From positions 67,721,010 to 67,785,009 of the forward strand of contig JBAIZL010000004.1 in NCBI GenBank assembly GCA_036971475.1: a stretch of 64,000 bases of DNA, written 5' to 3'. The position numbers and the translations under genes were made by a program. The stretch's first letter is position 1, and each line of letters opens with the position of its first letter. The stretch is from Prosapia bicincta. Taxonomy: Eukaryota; Arthropoda; Insecta; Hemiptera; Cercopidae. Of the stretch, positions 11,201-24,410 are shown in pieces. The notes beneath the pieces are model-generated. The model worked only from the letters and a program-made list of their open reading frames with translations, searched no databases and was not told the origin of the DNA.

Positions 11201-14200
11201 AGCGGATAGACTCTACATCAGCTAATTGTACGTTAATGTAAGTGTAAGTGGTACTACTGTACTGTCACCAGTTCCAGCAGTATCACCGAATGTGGTTATA
11301 GCGGATAGACTCTACATCAGCTAATTGTACGTTAATGTAAGTGTAAGTGGTACTACTGTACTGTCACCAGTTCCAGCAGTATCACCGAGTGTCGTTATAG
11401 CGGATAGACTCTACGTCAGCTGATTGCACGTTAATGTAAGTGTAAGTGGTACTACTGTACTGTCACCAGTTCCAGCAGGATCACCGAATGTCGTTATAGC
11501 GGATAGACTCTACGTCAGCTGATTGTACGTTAATGTAAGTGTAAGTGGTACTACTGTACTGTCACCAGTTCCAGCAGTATCACCGAATGTCGTTATAGCG
11601 GATAGACTCTACGTCAGCTGATTGTACGTTAATGTAAGTGTAAGTGGTACTACTGTACTGTCACCAGTTCCAGCAGTATCACCGAATGTCGTTATAGCGG
11701 ATAGACTCTACGTCAGCTGATTGTACGTTAATGTAAGTGTAAGTGGTACTACTGTACTGTCACCAGTTCCAGCAGGATCACCGAATGTCGTTATAGCGGA
11801 TAGACTCTACGTCAGCTGTTTGTACGTTAATGTAAGTGTAAGTGGTACTACTGTACTGTCACCAGTTCCAGCAGGATCACCGAATGTCGTTATAGCGGAT
11901 AGACTCTACGTCAGCTGATTGTACGTTAATGTAAGTGTAAGTGGTACTACTGTACTGTCACCAGTTCCAGCAGGATCACCGAATGTCGTTATAGCGGATA
12001 GACTCTACGTCAGCTGATTGTACGTTAATGTAAGTGTAAGTGGTACTACTGTACTGTCACCAGATCCAGCAGGATCACCGAATGTCGTTATAGCGGATAG
12101 ACTCTACGTCAGCTGTTTGTACGTTAATGGAAGTGTAAGTGGTACTACTGTACTGTCACCAGTTCCAGCAGTAACACCGAATGTCGTTATAGCGGATAGA
12201 CTCTACGTCAGCTGTTTGTACGATAATGTAAGTGTAAGTGGTACTACTGTACTGTCACCAGTTCCAGCAGTATCACCGAATGTCATTATAGCGGATAGAC
12301 TCTACGTCAGCTGATTGCACGTTAATGTAAGTGTAAGTGGTACTACTGTACTGTCACCAGTTCCAGCAGTATCACCGAATGTCGTTATAGCGGATAGACT
12401 CTACGTCAGCTGATTGTACGTTAATGTAATTGTAAGTGGTACTACTGTACTGTCACCAGTTCCAGCAGTATCACCGAATGTCGTTATAGCGGATAGACTC
12501 TACGTCAGCTGATTGTACGTTAATGTAAGTGTAAGTGGTACTACTGTACTGTCACCAGTTCCAGCAGTATCACCGAATGTCGTTATAGCGGATAGACTCT
12601 ACGTCAGCTGATTGTACGTTAATGTAAGTGTAAGTGGTACTACTGTACTGTCACCAGTTCCAGCAGTATCACCGAATGTCGTTATAGCGGATAGACTCTA
12701 CGTCAGCTGATTGTACGTTAATGTAAGTGTAAGTGGTACTACTGTACTGTCACCAGTTCCAGCAGGATCACCGAATGTCGTTATAGCGGATAGACTCTAC
12801 GTCAGCTGTTTGTACGTTAATGTAAGTGTAAGTGGTACTACTGTACTGTCACCAGTTCCAGCAGGATCACCGAATGTCGTTATAGCGGATAGACTCTACG
12901 TCAGCTGATTGTACGTTAATGTAAGTGTAAGTGGTACTACTGTACTGTCACCAGTTCCAGCAGGATCACCGAATGTCGTTATAGCGGATAGACTCTACGT
13001 CAGCTGATTGTACGTTAATGTAAGTGTAAGTGGTACTACTGTACTGTCACCAGATCCAGCAGGATCACCGAATGTCGTTATAGCGGATAGACTCTACGTC
13101 AGCTGTTTGTACGTTAATGGAAGTGTAAGTGGTACTACTGTACTGTCACCAGTTCCAGCAGTAACACCGAATGTCGTTATAGCGGATAGACTCTACGTCA
13201 GCTGTTTGTACGATAATGTAAGTGTAAGTGGTACTACTGTACTGTCACCAGTTCCAGCAGTATCACCGAATGTCGTTATAGCGGATAGACTCTACATCAG
13301 CTAATTGTACGTTAATGTAAGTGTAAGTGGTACTACTGTACTGTCACCAGTTCCAGCAGTATCACCGAATGTCGTTATAGCGGATAGACTCTACATCAGC
13401 TAATTGTACGTTAATGTAAGTGTAAGTGGTACTACTGTACTGTCACCAGTTCCAGCAGTAACACCGAATGTCGTTATAGCGGATAGACTCTACGTCAGCT
13501 GTTTGTACGATAATGTAAGTGTAAGTGGTACTACTGTACTGTCACCAGTTCCAGCAGTAACACCGAATGTCGTTATAGCGGATAGACTCTACGTCAGCTG
13601 TTTGTACGATAATGTAAGTGTAAGTGGTACTACTGTACTGTCACCAGTTCCAGCAGTATCACCGAATGTCATTATAGCGGATAGACTCTACGTCAGCTGA
13701 TTGTACGTTAATGTAAGTGTAAGTGGTACTACTGTACTGTCACCAGTTCCAGCAGTATCACCGAATGTCATTATAGCGGATAGACTCTACGTCAGCTGAT
13801 TGTACGTTAATGTAAGTGTAAGTGGTACTACTGTACTGTCACCAGTTCCAGCAGTATCACCGAATGTCATTATAGCGGATAGACTCTACGTCAGCTGATT
13901 GTACGTTAATGTAAGTGTAAGTGGTACTACTGTACTGTCACCAGTTCCAGCAGTATCACCGAATGTCATTATAGTGGATAGACTCTACGTCAGCTGATTG
14001 TACGTTAATGTAAGTGTAAGTGGTACTACTGTACTGTCAAAAGTTCCAGCAGTATCACCGAATGTCATTATAGCGGATAGACTCTACGTCAGCTGATTGT
14101 ACGTTAATGTAAGTGTAAGTGGTACTACTGTACTGTCAAAAGTTCCAGCAGTATCACCGAATGTCGTTATAGCGGATAGACTCTACGTCAGCTGATTGTA

Positions 14201-17200
14201 CGTTAATGTAAGTGTAAGTGGTACTACTGTACTGTCACCAGTTCCAGCAGTATCACCGAATGTCGTTATAGCGGATAGACTCTACGTCAGCTGATTGTAC
14301 GTTAATGTAAGTGTAAGTGGTACTACTGTACTGTCACCTGTTCCAGCAGTATCACCGAATGTCGTTATAGCGGATAGACTCTACATCAGCTAATTGTACG
14401 TTAATGTAAGTGTAAGTGGTACTACTGTACTGTCACCAGTTCCAGCAGTGTCACCGAATGTCGTTATAGCGGATAGACTCTACATCAGCTAATTGTACGT
14501 TAATGTAAGTGTAAGTGGTACTACTGTACTGTCACCAGTTCCAGCAGTATCACCGAATGTCGTTATAGCGGATAGACTCTACATCAGCTAATTGTACGTT
14601 AATGTAAGTGTAAGTGGTACTACTGTACTGTCACCAGTTCCAGCAGTATCACCGAATGTCGTTATAGCGGATAGACTCTACATCAGCTCATTGTACGTTA
14701 ATGTAAGTGTAAGTGGTACTACTGTACTGTCACCAGTTCCAGCAGTATCACCGAGTGTCGTTATAGCGGATAGACTCTACGTCAGCTGATTGCACGTTAA
14801 TGTAAGTGTAAGTGGTACTACTGTACTGTCACCAGTTCCAGCAGGATTACCGAATGTCGTTATAGCGGATAGACTCTACGTCTGCTAATTGTACGTTAAT
14901 GTAAGTGTTAGTGGTACTAATGTACTGTCACCAGTTCCAGCAGTATCACCGAATGTCGTTATAGCGGATAGACTCTACGTCTGCTAATTGTACGTTAATG
15001 TAAGTGTTAGTGGTACTAATGTACTGTCACCAGTTCCAGCAGTATCACCGAATGTCGTTATAGTGGATAGACTCTACGTCAGCTGATTGCACGTTAATGT
15101 AAGTGTAAGTGGTACTACTGTACTGTCACCAGTTCCAGCAGTATCACCGAATGTCGTTATAGCGGATAGACTCTACATCAGCTAATTGTACGTTAATGTA
15201 AGTGTAAGTGGTACTACTGTACTGTCACCAGTTCCAGCAGTATCACCGAATGTCGTTATAGCGGATAGACTCTACGTCAGCTGATTGTACGTTAATGTAA
15301 GTGTAAGTGGTACTACTGTACTGTCACCAGTTCCAGCAGTATCACCGAATGTCGTTATAGCGGATAGACTCTACATCAGCTAATTGTACGTTAATGTAAG
15401 TGTAAGTGGTACTACTGTACTGTCACCAGTTCCAGCAGTATCACCGAATGTCGTTATAGCGGATAGACTCTACATCAGCTGTTTGTACGATAATGTAAGT
15501 GTAAGTGGTACTACTGTACTGTCACCAGTTCCAGCAGTAACACCGAATGTCGTTATAGCGGATAGACTCTACGTCAGCTGTTTGTACGATAATGTAAGTG
15601 TAAGTGGTACTACTGTACTGTCACCAGTTCCAGCAGTAACACCGAATGTCGTTATAGCGGATAGACTCTACGTCAGCTGTTTGTACGATAATGTAAGTGT
15701 AAGTGGTACTACTGTACTGTCACCAGTTCCAGCAGTAACACCGAATGTCGTTATAGCGGATAGACTCTACGTCAGCTGTTTGTACGATAATGTAAGTGTA
15801 AGTGGTACTACTGTACTGTCACCAGTTCCAGCAGTATCACCGAATGTCGTTATAGCGGATAGACTCTACATCAGCTAATTGTACGTTAATGTAAGTGTAA
15901 GTGGTACTACTGTACTGTCACCAGTTCCAGCAGTAACACCGAATGTCGTTATAGCGGATAGACTCTACGTCAGCTGTTTGTACGATAATGTAAGTGTAAG
16001 TGGTACTACTGTACTGTCACCAGTTCCAGCAGTAACACCGAATGTCATTATAGCGGATAGTCTCTACGTCAGCTGTTTGTACGTTAATGTAAGTGTAAGT
16101 GGTACTACTGTACTGTCACCAGTTCCAGCAGTATCACCGAATGTCGTTATAGCGGATAGACTCTACGTCAGCTGTTTGTACGTAATTGTAAGTGTAAGTG
16201 GTACTACTGTACTGTCACCAGTTCCAGCAGTATCACCGAATGTCATTATAGCGGATAGACTCTACGTCAGCTGATTGTACGTTAATGTAAGTGTAAGTGG
16301 TACTACTGTACTGTCACCAGTTCCAGCAGTATCACCGAATGTCTTTATAGCGGATAGACTCTACGTCAGCTGATTGTACGTTAATGTAAGTGTAAGTGGT
16401 ACTACTGTACTGTCACCAGTTCCAGCAGTATCACCGAATGTCGTTATAGCGGATAGTCTCTACGTCAGCTGTTTGTACGTTAATGTAAGTGTAAGTGGTA
16501 CTACTGTACTGTCACCAGTTCCAGCAGTATCTCCGAATGTCGTTATAGCGGATAGACTCTACGTCAGCTGTTTGTACGTTAATGTAAGTGTAAGTGGCAC
16601 TACTGTACTGTCACCAGTTCCAGCAGTATCACCGAATGTCATTATAGCGGATAGACTCTACGTCAGCTGATTGTACGTTAATGTAAGTGTAAGTGGTACT
16701 ACTGTACTGTCACCAGTTCCAGCAGTATCACCGAATGTTGTTATAGCGGATAGACTCTACGTCAGCTGATTGTACGTTAATGTAAGTGTAAGTGGTACTA
16801 CTGTACTGTCACCAGTTCCAGCAGTATCACCGAATGTCGTTATAGCGGATAGACTCTACATCAGCTAATTGTACGTTAATGTAAGTGTAAGTGTTACTAC
16901 TGTACTGTCACCAGTTTCAGCAGTATCACCGAATGTCATTATAGCGGATAGACTCTACGTCAGCTGATTGTACGTTAATGTAAGTGTAAGTGGTACTACT
17001 GTACTGTCACCAGTTCCAGCAGTATCACCGAATGTCGTTATAGCGGATAGACTCTACGTCAGCTGATTGTACGTTAATGTAAGTGTAAGTGGTACTACTG
17101 TACTGTCACCAGTTCCAGCAGTATCACCGAATGTCGTTATAGCGGATAGACTCTACATCAGCTAATTGTACGTTAATGTAAGTGTAAGTGGTACTACTGT

Positions 17201-20200
17201 ACTGTCACCAGTTCCAGCAGTATCACCGAATGTCGTTATAGCGGATAGACTCTACGTCAGCTGTTTGTACGTTAATGTAAGTGTAAGTGGTACTACTGTA
17301 CTGTCACCAGTTCCAGCAGTAACACCGAATGTCGTTATAGCGGATAGACTCTACGTCAGCTGTTTGTACGATAATGTAAGTGTAAGTGGTACTACTGTAC
17401 TGTCACCAGTTCCAGCAGTATCACCGAATGTCGTTATAGCGGATAGACTCTACATCAGCTAATTGTACGTTAATGTAAGTGTAAGTGGTACTACTGTACT
17501 GTCACCAGTTCCAGCAGTAACACCGAATGTCGTTATAGCGGATAGACTCTACGTCAGCTGTTTGTACGATAATGTAAGTGTAAGTGGTACTGTCACCAGT
17601 TCCAGCAGTAACACCGAATGTCATTATAGCGGATAGTCTCTACGTCAGCTGTTTGTACGTTAATGTAAGTGTAAGTGGTACTACTGTACTGTCACCAGTT
17701 CCAGCAGTATCACCGAATGTCGTTATAGCGGATAGACTCTACATCAGCTAATTGTACGTTAATGTAAGTGTTAGTGGTACTACTGTACTGTCACCAGTTC
17801 CAGCAGTATCTCCGAATGTCGTTATAGCGGATAGACTCTACGTCAGCTGTTTGTACGTTAATGTAAGTGTAAGTGGTACTACTGTACTGTCACCAGTTCC
17901 AGCAGTATCACCGAATGTCATTATAGCGGATAGACTCTACGTCAGCTGATTGTACGTTAATGTAAGTGTAAGTGGTACTACTGCACTGTCACCAGTTCCA
18001 GCAGTATCACCGAATGTTGTTATAGCGGATAGACTCTACGTCAGCTGATTGTACGTTAATGTAAGTGTAAGTGGTACTACTGTACTGTCACCAGTTCCAG
18101 CAGTATCACCGAATGTCGTTATAGCGGATAGACTCTACATCAGCTAATTGTACGTTAATGTAAGTGTAAGTGTTACTACTGTACTGTCACCAGTTTCAGC
18201 AGTATCACCGAATGTCATTATAGCGGATAGACTCTACGTCAGCTGATTGTACGTTAATGTAAGTGTAAGTGGTACTACTGTACTGTCACCAGTTCCAGCA
18301 GTATCACCGAATGTCGTTATAGCGGATAGACTCTACGTCAGCTGATTGTACGTTAATGTAAGTGTAAGTGGTACTACTGTACTGTCACCAGTTCCAGCAG
18401 TATCACCGAATGTCGTTATAGCGGATAGACTCTACATCAGCTAATTGTACGTTAATGTAAGTGTAAGTGGTACTACTGTACTGTCACCAGTTCCAGCAGT
18501 ATCACCGAATGTCGTTATAGCGGATAGACTCTACGTCAGCTGTTTGTACGTTAATGTAAGTGTAAGTGGTACTACTGCACTGTCACCAGTTCCAGCAGTA
18601 ACACCGAATGTCGTTATAGAGGATAGACTCTACGTCAGCTGTTTGTACGATAATGTAAGTGTAAGTGGTACTACTGTACTGTCACCAGTTCCAGCAGTAT
18701 CACCGAATGTCGTTATAGCGGATAGACTCTACGTCAGCTGTTTGTACGATAATGTAAGTGTAAGTGGTACTACTGTACTGTCACCAGTTCCAGCAGTAAC
18801 ACCGAATGTCGTTATAGCGGATAGACTCTACGTCAGCTGTTTGTACGATAATGTAAGTGTAAGTGGTACTACTGTACTGTCACCAGTTCCAGCAGTATCA
18901 CCGAATGTCGTTATAGCGGATAGACTCTACGTCAGCTGTTTGTACGATAATGTAAGTGTAAGTGGTACTACTGTACTGTCACCAGTTCCAGCAGTATCAC
19001 CGAATGTCGTTATAGCGGATAGACTCTACATCAGCTAATTGTACGTTAATGTAAGTGTAAGTGGTACTACTGTACTGTCACCAGTTCCAGCAGTATCACC
19101 GAATGTCGTTATAGCGGATAGACTCTACATCAGCTAATTGTACGTTAATGTAAGTGTTAGTGGTACTACTGTACTGTCACCAGTTCCAGCAGTATCACCG
19201 AATGTCGTTATAGCGGATAGACTCTACATCAGCTAATTGTACGTTAATGTAAGTGTAAGTGGTACTACTGTACTGTCACCAGTTCCAGCAGTATCACCGA
19301 ATGTCGTTATAGCGGATAGACTCTACATCAGCTGTTTGTACGTTAATGTAAGTGTAGGTGGTACTACTGTACTGTCACCAGTTCCAGCAGTATCACCGAA
19401 TGTCGTTATAGCGGATAGTCTCTACATCAGCTAATTGTACGTTAATGTAAGTGTAGGTGGTACTACTGTACTGTCACCAGTTCCAGCAGTATCACCGAAT
19501 GTCGTTATAGCGGATAGTCTCTACGTCAGCTGTTTGTACGTTAATGTAAGTGTAAGTGGTACTACTGTACTGTCACCAGTTCCAGCAGTATCACCGAATG
19601 TCGTTATAGCGGATAGACTCTACGTCAGCTGATTGTACGTTAATGTAAGTGTAATTGGTACTACTGTACTGTCACCAGTTCCAGCAGGATTACCGAATGT
19701 CGTTATAGCGGATAGACTCTACGTCTGCTAATTGTACGTTAATGTAAGTGTTAGTGGTACTACTGTACTGTCACCAGTTCCAGCAGTATCACCGAATGTC
19801 GTTATAGTGGATAGACTCTACGTCAGCTGATTGCACGTTAATGTAAGTGTAAGTGGTACTACTGTACTGTCACCAGTTCCAGCAGTATCACCGAATGTCG
19901 TTATAGCGGATAGACTCTACATCAGCTAATTGTACGTTAATGTAAGTGTAAGTGGTACTATTGTACTGTCACCAGTTCCAGCAGTATCACCGAATGTCGT
20001 TATAGCGGATAGACTCTACGTCAGCAGATTGTACGTTAATGTAAGTGTAAGTGGTACTACTGTACTGTCACCAGTTCCAGCAGTATCACCGAATGTCGTT
20101 ATAGCGGATAGACTCTACATCAGCTAATTGTACGTTAATGTAAGTGTAAGTGGTACTACTGTACTGTCACCAGTTCCAGCAGTATCACCGAATGTCGTTA

Positions 20201-23200
20201 TAGCGGATAGACTCTACATCAGCTAATTGTACGTTAATGTAAGTGTAAGTGGTACTACTGTACTGTCACCAGTTCCAGCAGTAACACCGAATGTCGTTAT
20301 AGCGGATAGACTCTCCGTCAGCTGTTTGTACGATAATGTAAGTGTAAGTGGTACTACTGTACTGTCACCAGTTCCAGCAGTAACACCGAATGTCGTTATA
20401 GCGGATAGACTCTACATCAGCTGTTTGTACGATAATGTAAGTGTAAGTGGTACTACTGTACTGTCACCAGCTCCAGCAGTAACACCGAATGTCGTTATAG
20501 CGGATAGACTCTACGTCAGCTGTTTGTACGATAATGTAAGTGTAAGTGGTACTACTGTACTGTCACCAGTTCCAGCAGTAACACCGAATGTCGTTATAGC
20601 GGATAGACTCTACGTCAGCTGTTTGTAAGATAATGTAAGTGTAAGTGGTACTACTGTACTGTCACCAGTTCCAGCAGTAACACCGAATGTCGTTATAGCG
20701 GATAGGCTCTACGTCAGCTGTTTGTACGATAATGTAAGTGTAAGTGGTACTACTGTACTGTCACCAGTTCCAGCAGTATCACCGAATGTCGTTATAGCGG
20801 ATAGACTCTACATCAACTAATTGTACGTTAATGTAAGTGTAAGTGGTACTACTGTACTGTCACCAGTTCCAGCAGTAACACCGAATGTCGTTATAGCGGA
20901 TAGACTCTACGTCAGCTGTTTGTACGATAATGTAAGTGTAAGTGGTACTACTGTACTGTCACCAGTTCCAGCAGTAACACCGAATGTCATTATAGCGGAT
21001 AGTCTCTACGTCAGCTGTTTGTACGTTAATGTAAGTGTAAGTGGTACTACTGTACTGTCACCAGTTCCAGCAGTATCACCGAATGTCGTTATAGCGGATA
21101 GTCTCTACGTCAGCTGTTTGTACGTTAATGTAAGTGTAAGTGGTACTACTGTACTGTCACCAGTTCCAGCAGTATCACCGAATGTCGTTATAGCGGATAG
21201 ACTCTACGTCAGCTGTTTGTACGTTAATGTAAGTGTAAGTGGTACTACTGTACTGTCACCAGTTCCAGCAGTATCACCGAATGTCATTATAGCGGATAGA
21301 CTCTACGTCAGCTGATTGTACGTTAATGTAAGTGTAAGTGGTACTACTGTACTGTCACCAGTTCCAGCAGTATCACCGAATGTCGTTATAGCGGATAGTC
21401 TCTACGTCAGCTGTTTGTACGTTAATGTAAGTGTAAGTGGTACTACTGTACTGTCACCAGTTCCAGCAGTATCACCGAATGTCGTTATAGCGGATAGACT
21501 CTACGTCAGCTGTTTGTACGTTAATGTAAGTGTAAGTGGTACTACTGTACTGTCACTAGTTCCAGCAGTATCACCGAATGTCATTATAGCGGATAGACTC
21601 TACGTCAGCTGATTGTACGTTAATGTAAGTGTAAGTGGTACTACTGTACTGTCACCAGTTCCAGCAGTATCACCGAATGTCGTTATAGCGGATAGACTCT
21701 ACGTCAGCTGATTGTACGTTAATGTAAGTGTAAGTGGTACTACTGTACTGTCACCAGTTCCAGCAGTATCACCGAATGTCGTTATAGCGGATAGACTCTA
21801 CATCAGCTAATTGTACGTTAATGTAAGTGTAAGTGTTACTACTGTACTGTCACCAGTTCCAGCAATATCACCGAATGTCATTATAGCGGATAGACTCTAC
21901 GTCAGCTGATTGTACGTTAATGTAAGTGTAAGTGGTACTACTGTACTGTCACCAGTTCCAGCAGTATCACCGAATGTCGTTATAGCGGATAGACTCTACG
22001 TCAGCTGATTGTACGTTAATGTAAGTGTAAGTGGTACTACTGTACTGTCACCAGTTCCAGCAGTATCACCGAATGTCGTTATAGCGGATAGACTCTACAT
22101 CAGCTAATTGTACGTTAATGTAAGTGTAAGTGGTACTACTGTACTGTCACCAGTTCCAGCAGTATCACCGAATGTCGTTATAGCGGATAGACTCTACGTC
22201 AGCTGTTTGTACGATAATGTAAGTGTAAGTGGTACTACTGTACTGTCACCAGTTCCAGCAGTATCACCGAATGTCGTTATAGCGGATAGACTCTACATCA
22301 GCTAATTGTACGTTAATGTAAGTGTAAGTGGTACTACTGTACTGTCACCAGTTCCAGCAGTAACACCGAATGTCGTTATAGCGGATAGACTCTACGTCAG
22401 CTGTTTGTACGATAATGTAAGTGTAAGTGGTACTACTGTACTGTCACCAGTTCCAGCAGTAACACCGAATGTCATTATAGCGGATAGTCTCTACGTCAGC
22501 TGTTTGTACGTTAATGTAAGTGTAAGTGGTACTACTGTACTGTCACCAGTTCCAGCAGTATCACCGAAGGTCGTTATAGCGGATAGACTCTACATCAGCT
22601 AATTGTACGTTAATGTAAGTGTAAGTGGTACTACTGTACTGTCACCAGTTCCAGCAGTATCACCGAATGTCGTTATAGCGGATAGTCTCTACGTCAGCTG
22701 TTTGTACGTTAATGTAAGTGTAAGTGGTACTACTGTACTGTCACCAGTTCCAGCAGTATCACCGAATGTCGTTATAGCGGATAGACTCTACGTCAGCTGT
22801 TTGTACGTTAATGTAAGTGTAAGTGGTACTACTGTACTGTCACCAGTTCCAGCAGTATCACCGAATGTCATTATAGCGGATAGGCTCTACGTCAGCTGAT
22901 TGTACGTTAATGTAAGTGTAAGTGGTACTACTGTACTGTCACCAGTTCCAGCAGTATCACCGAATGTCGTTATAGCGGATAGTCTCTACGTCAGCTGTTT
23001 GTACGTTAATGTAAGTGTAAGTGGTACTACTGTACTGTCACCAGTTCCAGCAGTATCACCGAATGTCGTTATAGCGGATAGACTCTACGTCAGCTGTTTG
23101 TACGTTAATGTAAGTGTAAGTGGTACTACTGTACTGTCACCAGTTCCAGCAGTATCACCGAATGTCATTATAGCGGATAGACTCTACGTCAGCTGATTGT

Positions 23201-24410
23201 ACGTTAATGTAAGTGTAAGTGGTACTACTGTACTGTCACCAGTTCCAGCAGTATCACCGAATGTCGTTATAGCGGATAGACTCTACGTCAGCTGATTGTA
23301 CGTTAATGTAAGTGTAAGTGGTACTACTGTACTGTCACCAGTTCCAGCAGTATCACCGAATGTCGTTATAGCGGATAGACTCTACATCAGCTAATTGTAC
23401 GTTAATGTAAGTGTAAGTGTTACTACTGTACTGTCACCAGTTCCAGCAGTATCACCGAATGTCATTATAGCGGATAGACTCTACGTCAGCTGATTGTACG
23501 TTAATGTAAGTGTAAGTGGTACTACTGTACTGTCACCAGTTCCAGCAGTATCACCGAATGTCGTTATAGCGGATAGACTCTACGTCAGCTGATTGTACGT
23601 TAATGTAAGTGTAAGTGGTACTACTGTACTGTCACCAGTTCCAGCAGTATCACCGAATGTCGTTATAGCGGATAGACTCTACATCAGCTAATTGTACGTT
23701 AATGTAAGTGTAAGTGGTACTACTGTACTGTCACCAGTTCCAGCAGTATCACCGAATGTCGTTATAGCGGATAGACTCTACGTCAGCTGTTTGTACGTTA
23801 ATGTAAGTGTAAGTGGTACTACTGTACTGTCACCAGTTCCAGCAGTATCACCGAATGTCATTATAGCGGATAGACTCTACGTCAGCTGATTGTACGTTAA
23901 TGTAAGTGTAAGTGGTACTACTGTACTGTCACCAGTTCCAGCAGTATCACCGAATGTCGTTATAGCGGATAGACTCTACGTCAGCTGATTGTACGTTAAT
24001 GTAAGTGTAAGTGTTACTACTGTACTGTCACCAGTTCCAGCAGTATCACCGAATGTCGTTATAGCGGATAGACTCTACGTCAGCTGATTGTACGTTAATG
24101 TAAGTGTAAGTGGTACTACTGTACTGTCACCAGTTCTAGCAGTATCACCGAATGCGTTATAGCGGATAGACTCTACGTCAGCTGATTGTACGTTAATGTA
24201 AGTGTAAGTGGTACTACTGTACGGTCACCAGTTCCAGCAGTATCACCGAATGTCGTTATAGCGGATAGACTCTACGTCAGCTGATTGTACGTTAATGTAA
24301 GTGTAAGTGGTACTACTGTACGGTCACCAGTTCCAGCAGTATCACCGAATGTCGTTATAGCGGATAGACTCTACGTCAGCTGATTGTACGTTAATGTAAG
24401 TGTAAGTGGT
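8277..24410. repeat. Major satellite array, 99-bp unit, about 163 copies
   Basis: The unit can be written from gtacgttaatgtaagtgtaa, through gtggtactactgtactgtca, ccagttccagcagtatcacc and gaatgtcgttatagcggata, to gactctacgtcagctgatt. It is GC-richer than its surroundings. Copies differ by a few recurrent point variants: ggatca / gtatca / gtaaca, tcgtt / tcatt, gctgatt / gctaatt / gctgttt, gttaat / gataat. Indels are rare: an 8-bp deletion near 17590 and a 1-bp deletion near 24154. The unit length is a multiple of three and one forward frame is open except at one codon per unit (TGA or TAA, sometimes TGT), so open runs of 65-197 codons appear. Blocks of variants recur at offsets of exact unit multiples, showing internal segmental duplication. 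This is satellite DNA; coding function is unlikely. Confidence 0.98.

Noticed and set aside
9345..23889. Many 65-197-codon frames as secreted repeat proteins
   Set aside because: They are the 99-bp satellite between units that happen to read TGT instead of TGA/TAA. Variation does not respect the codons.
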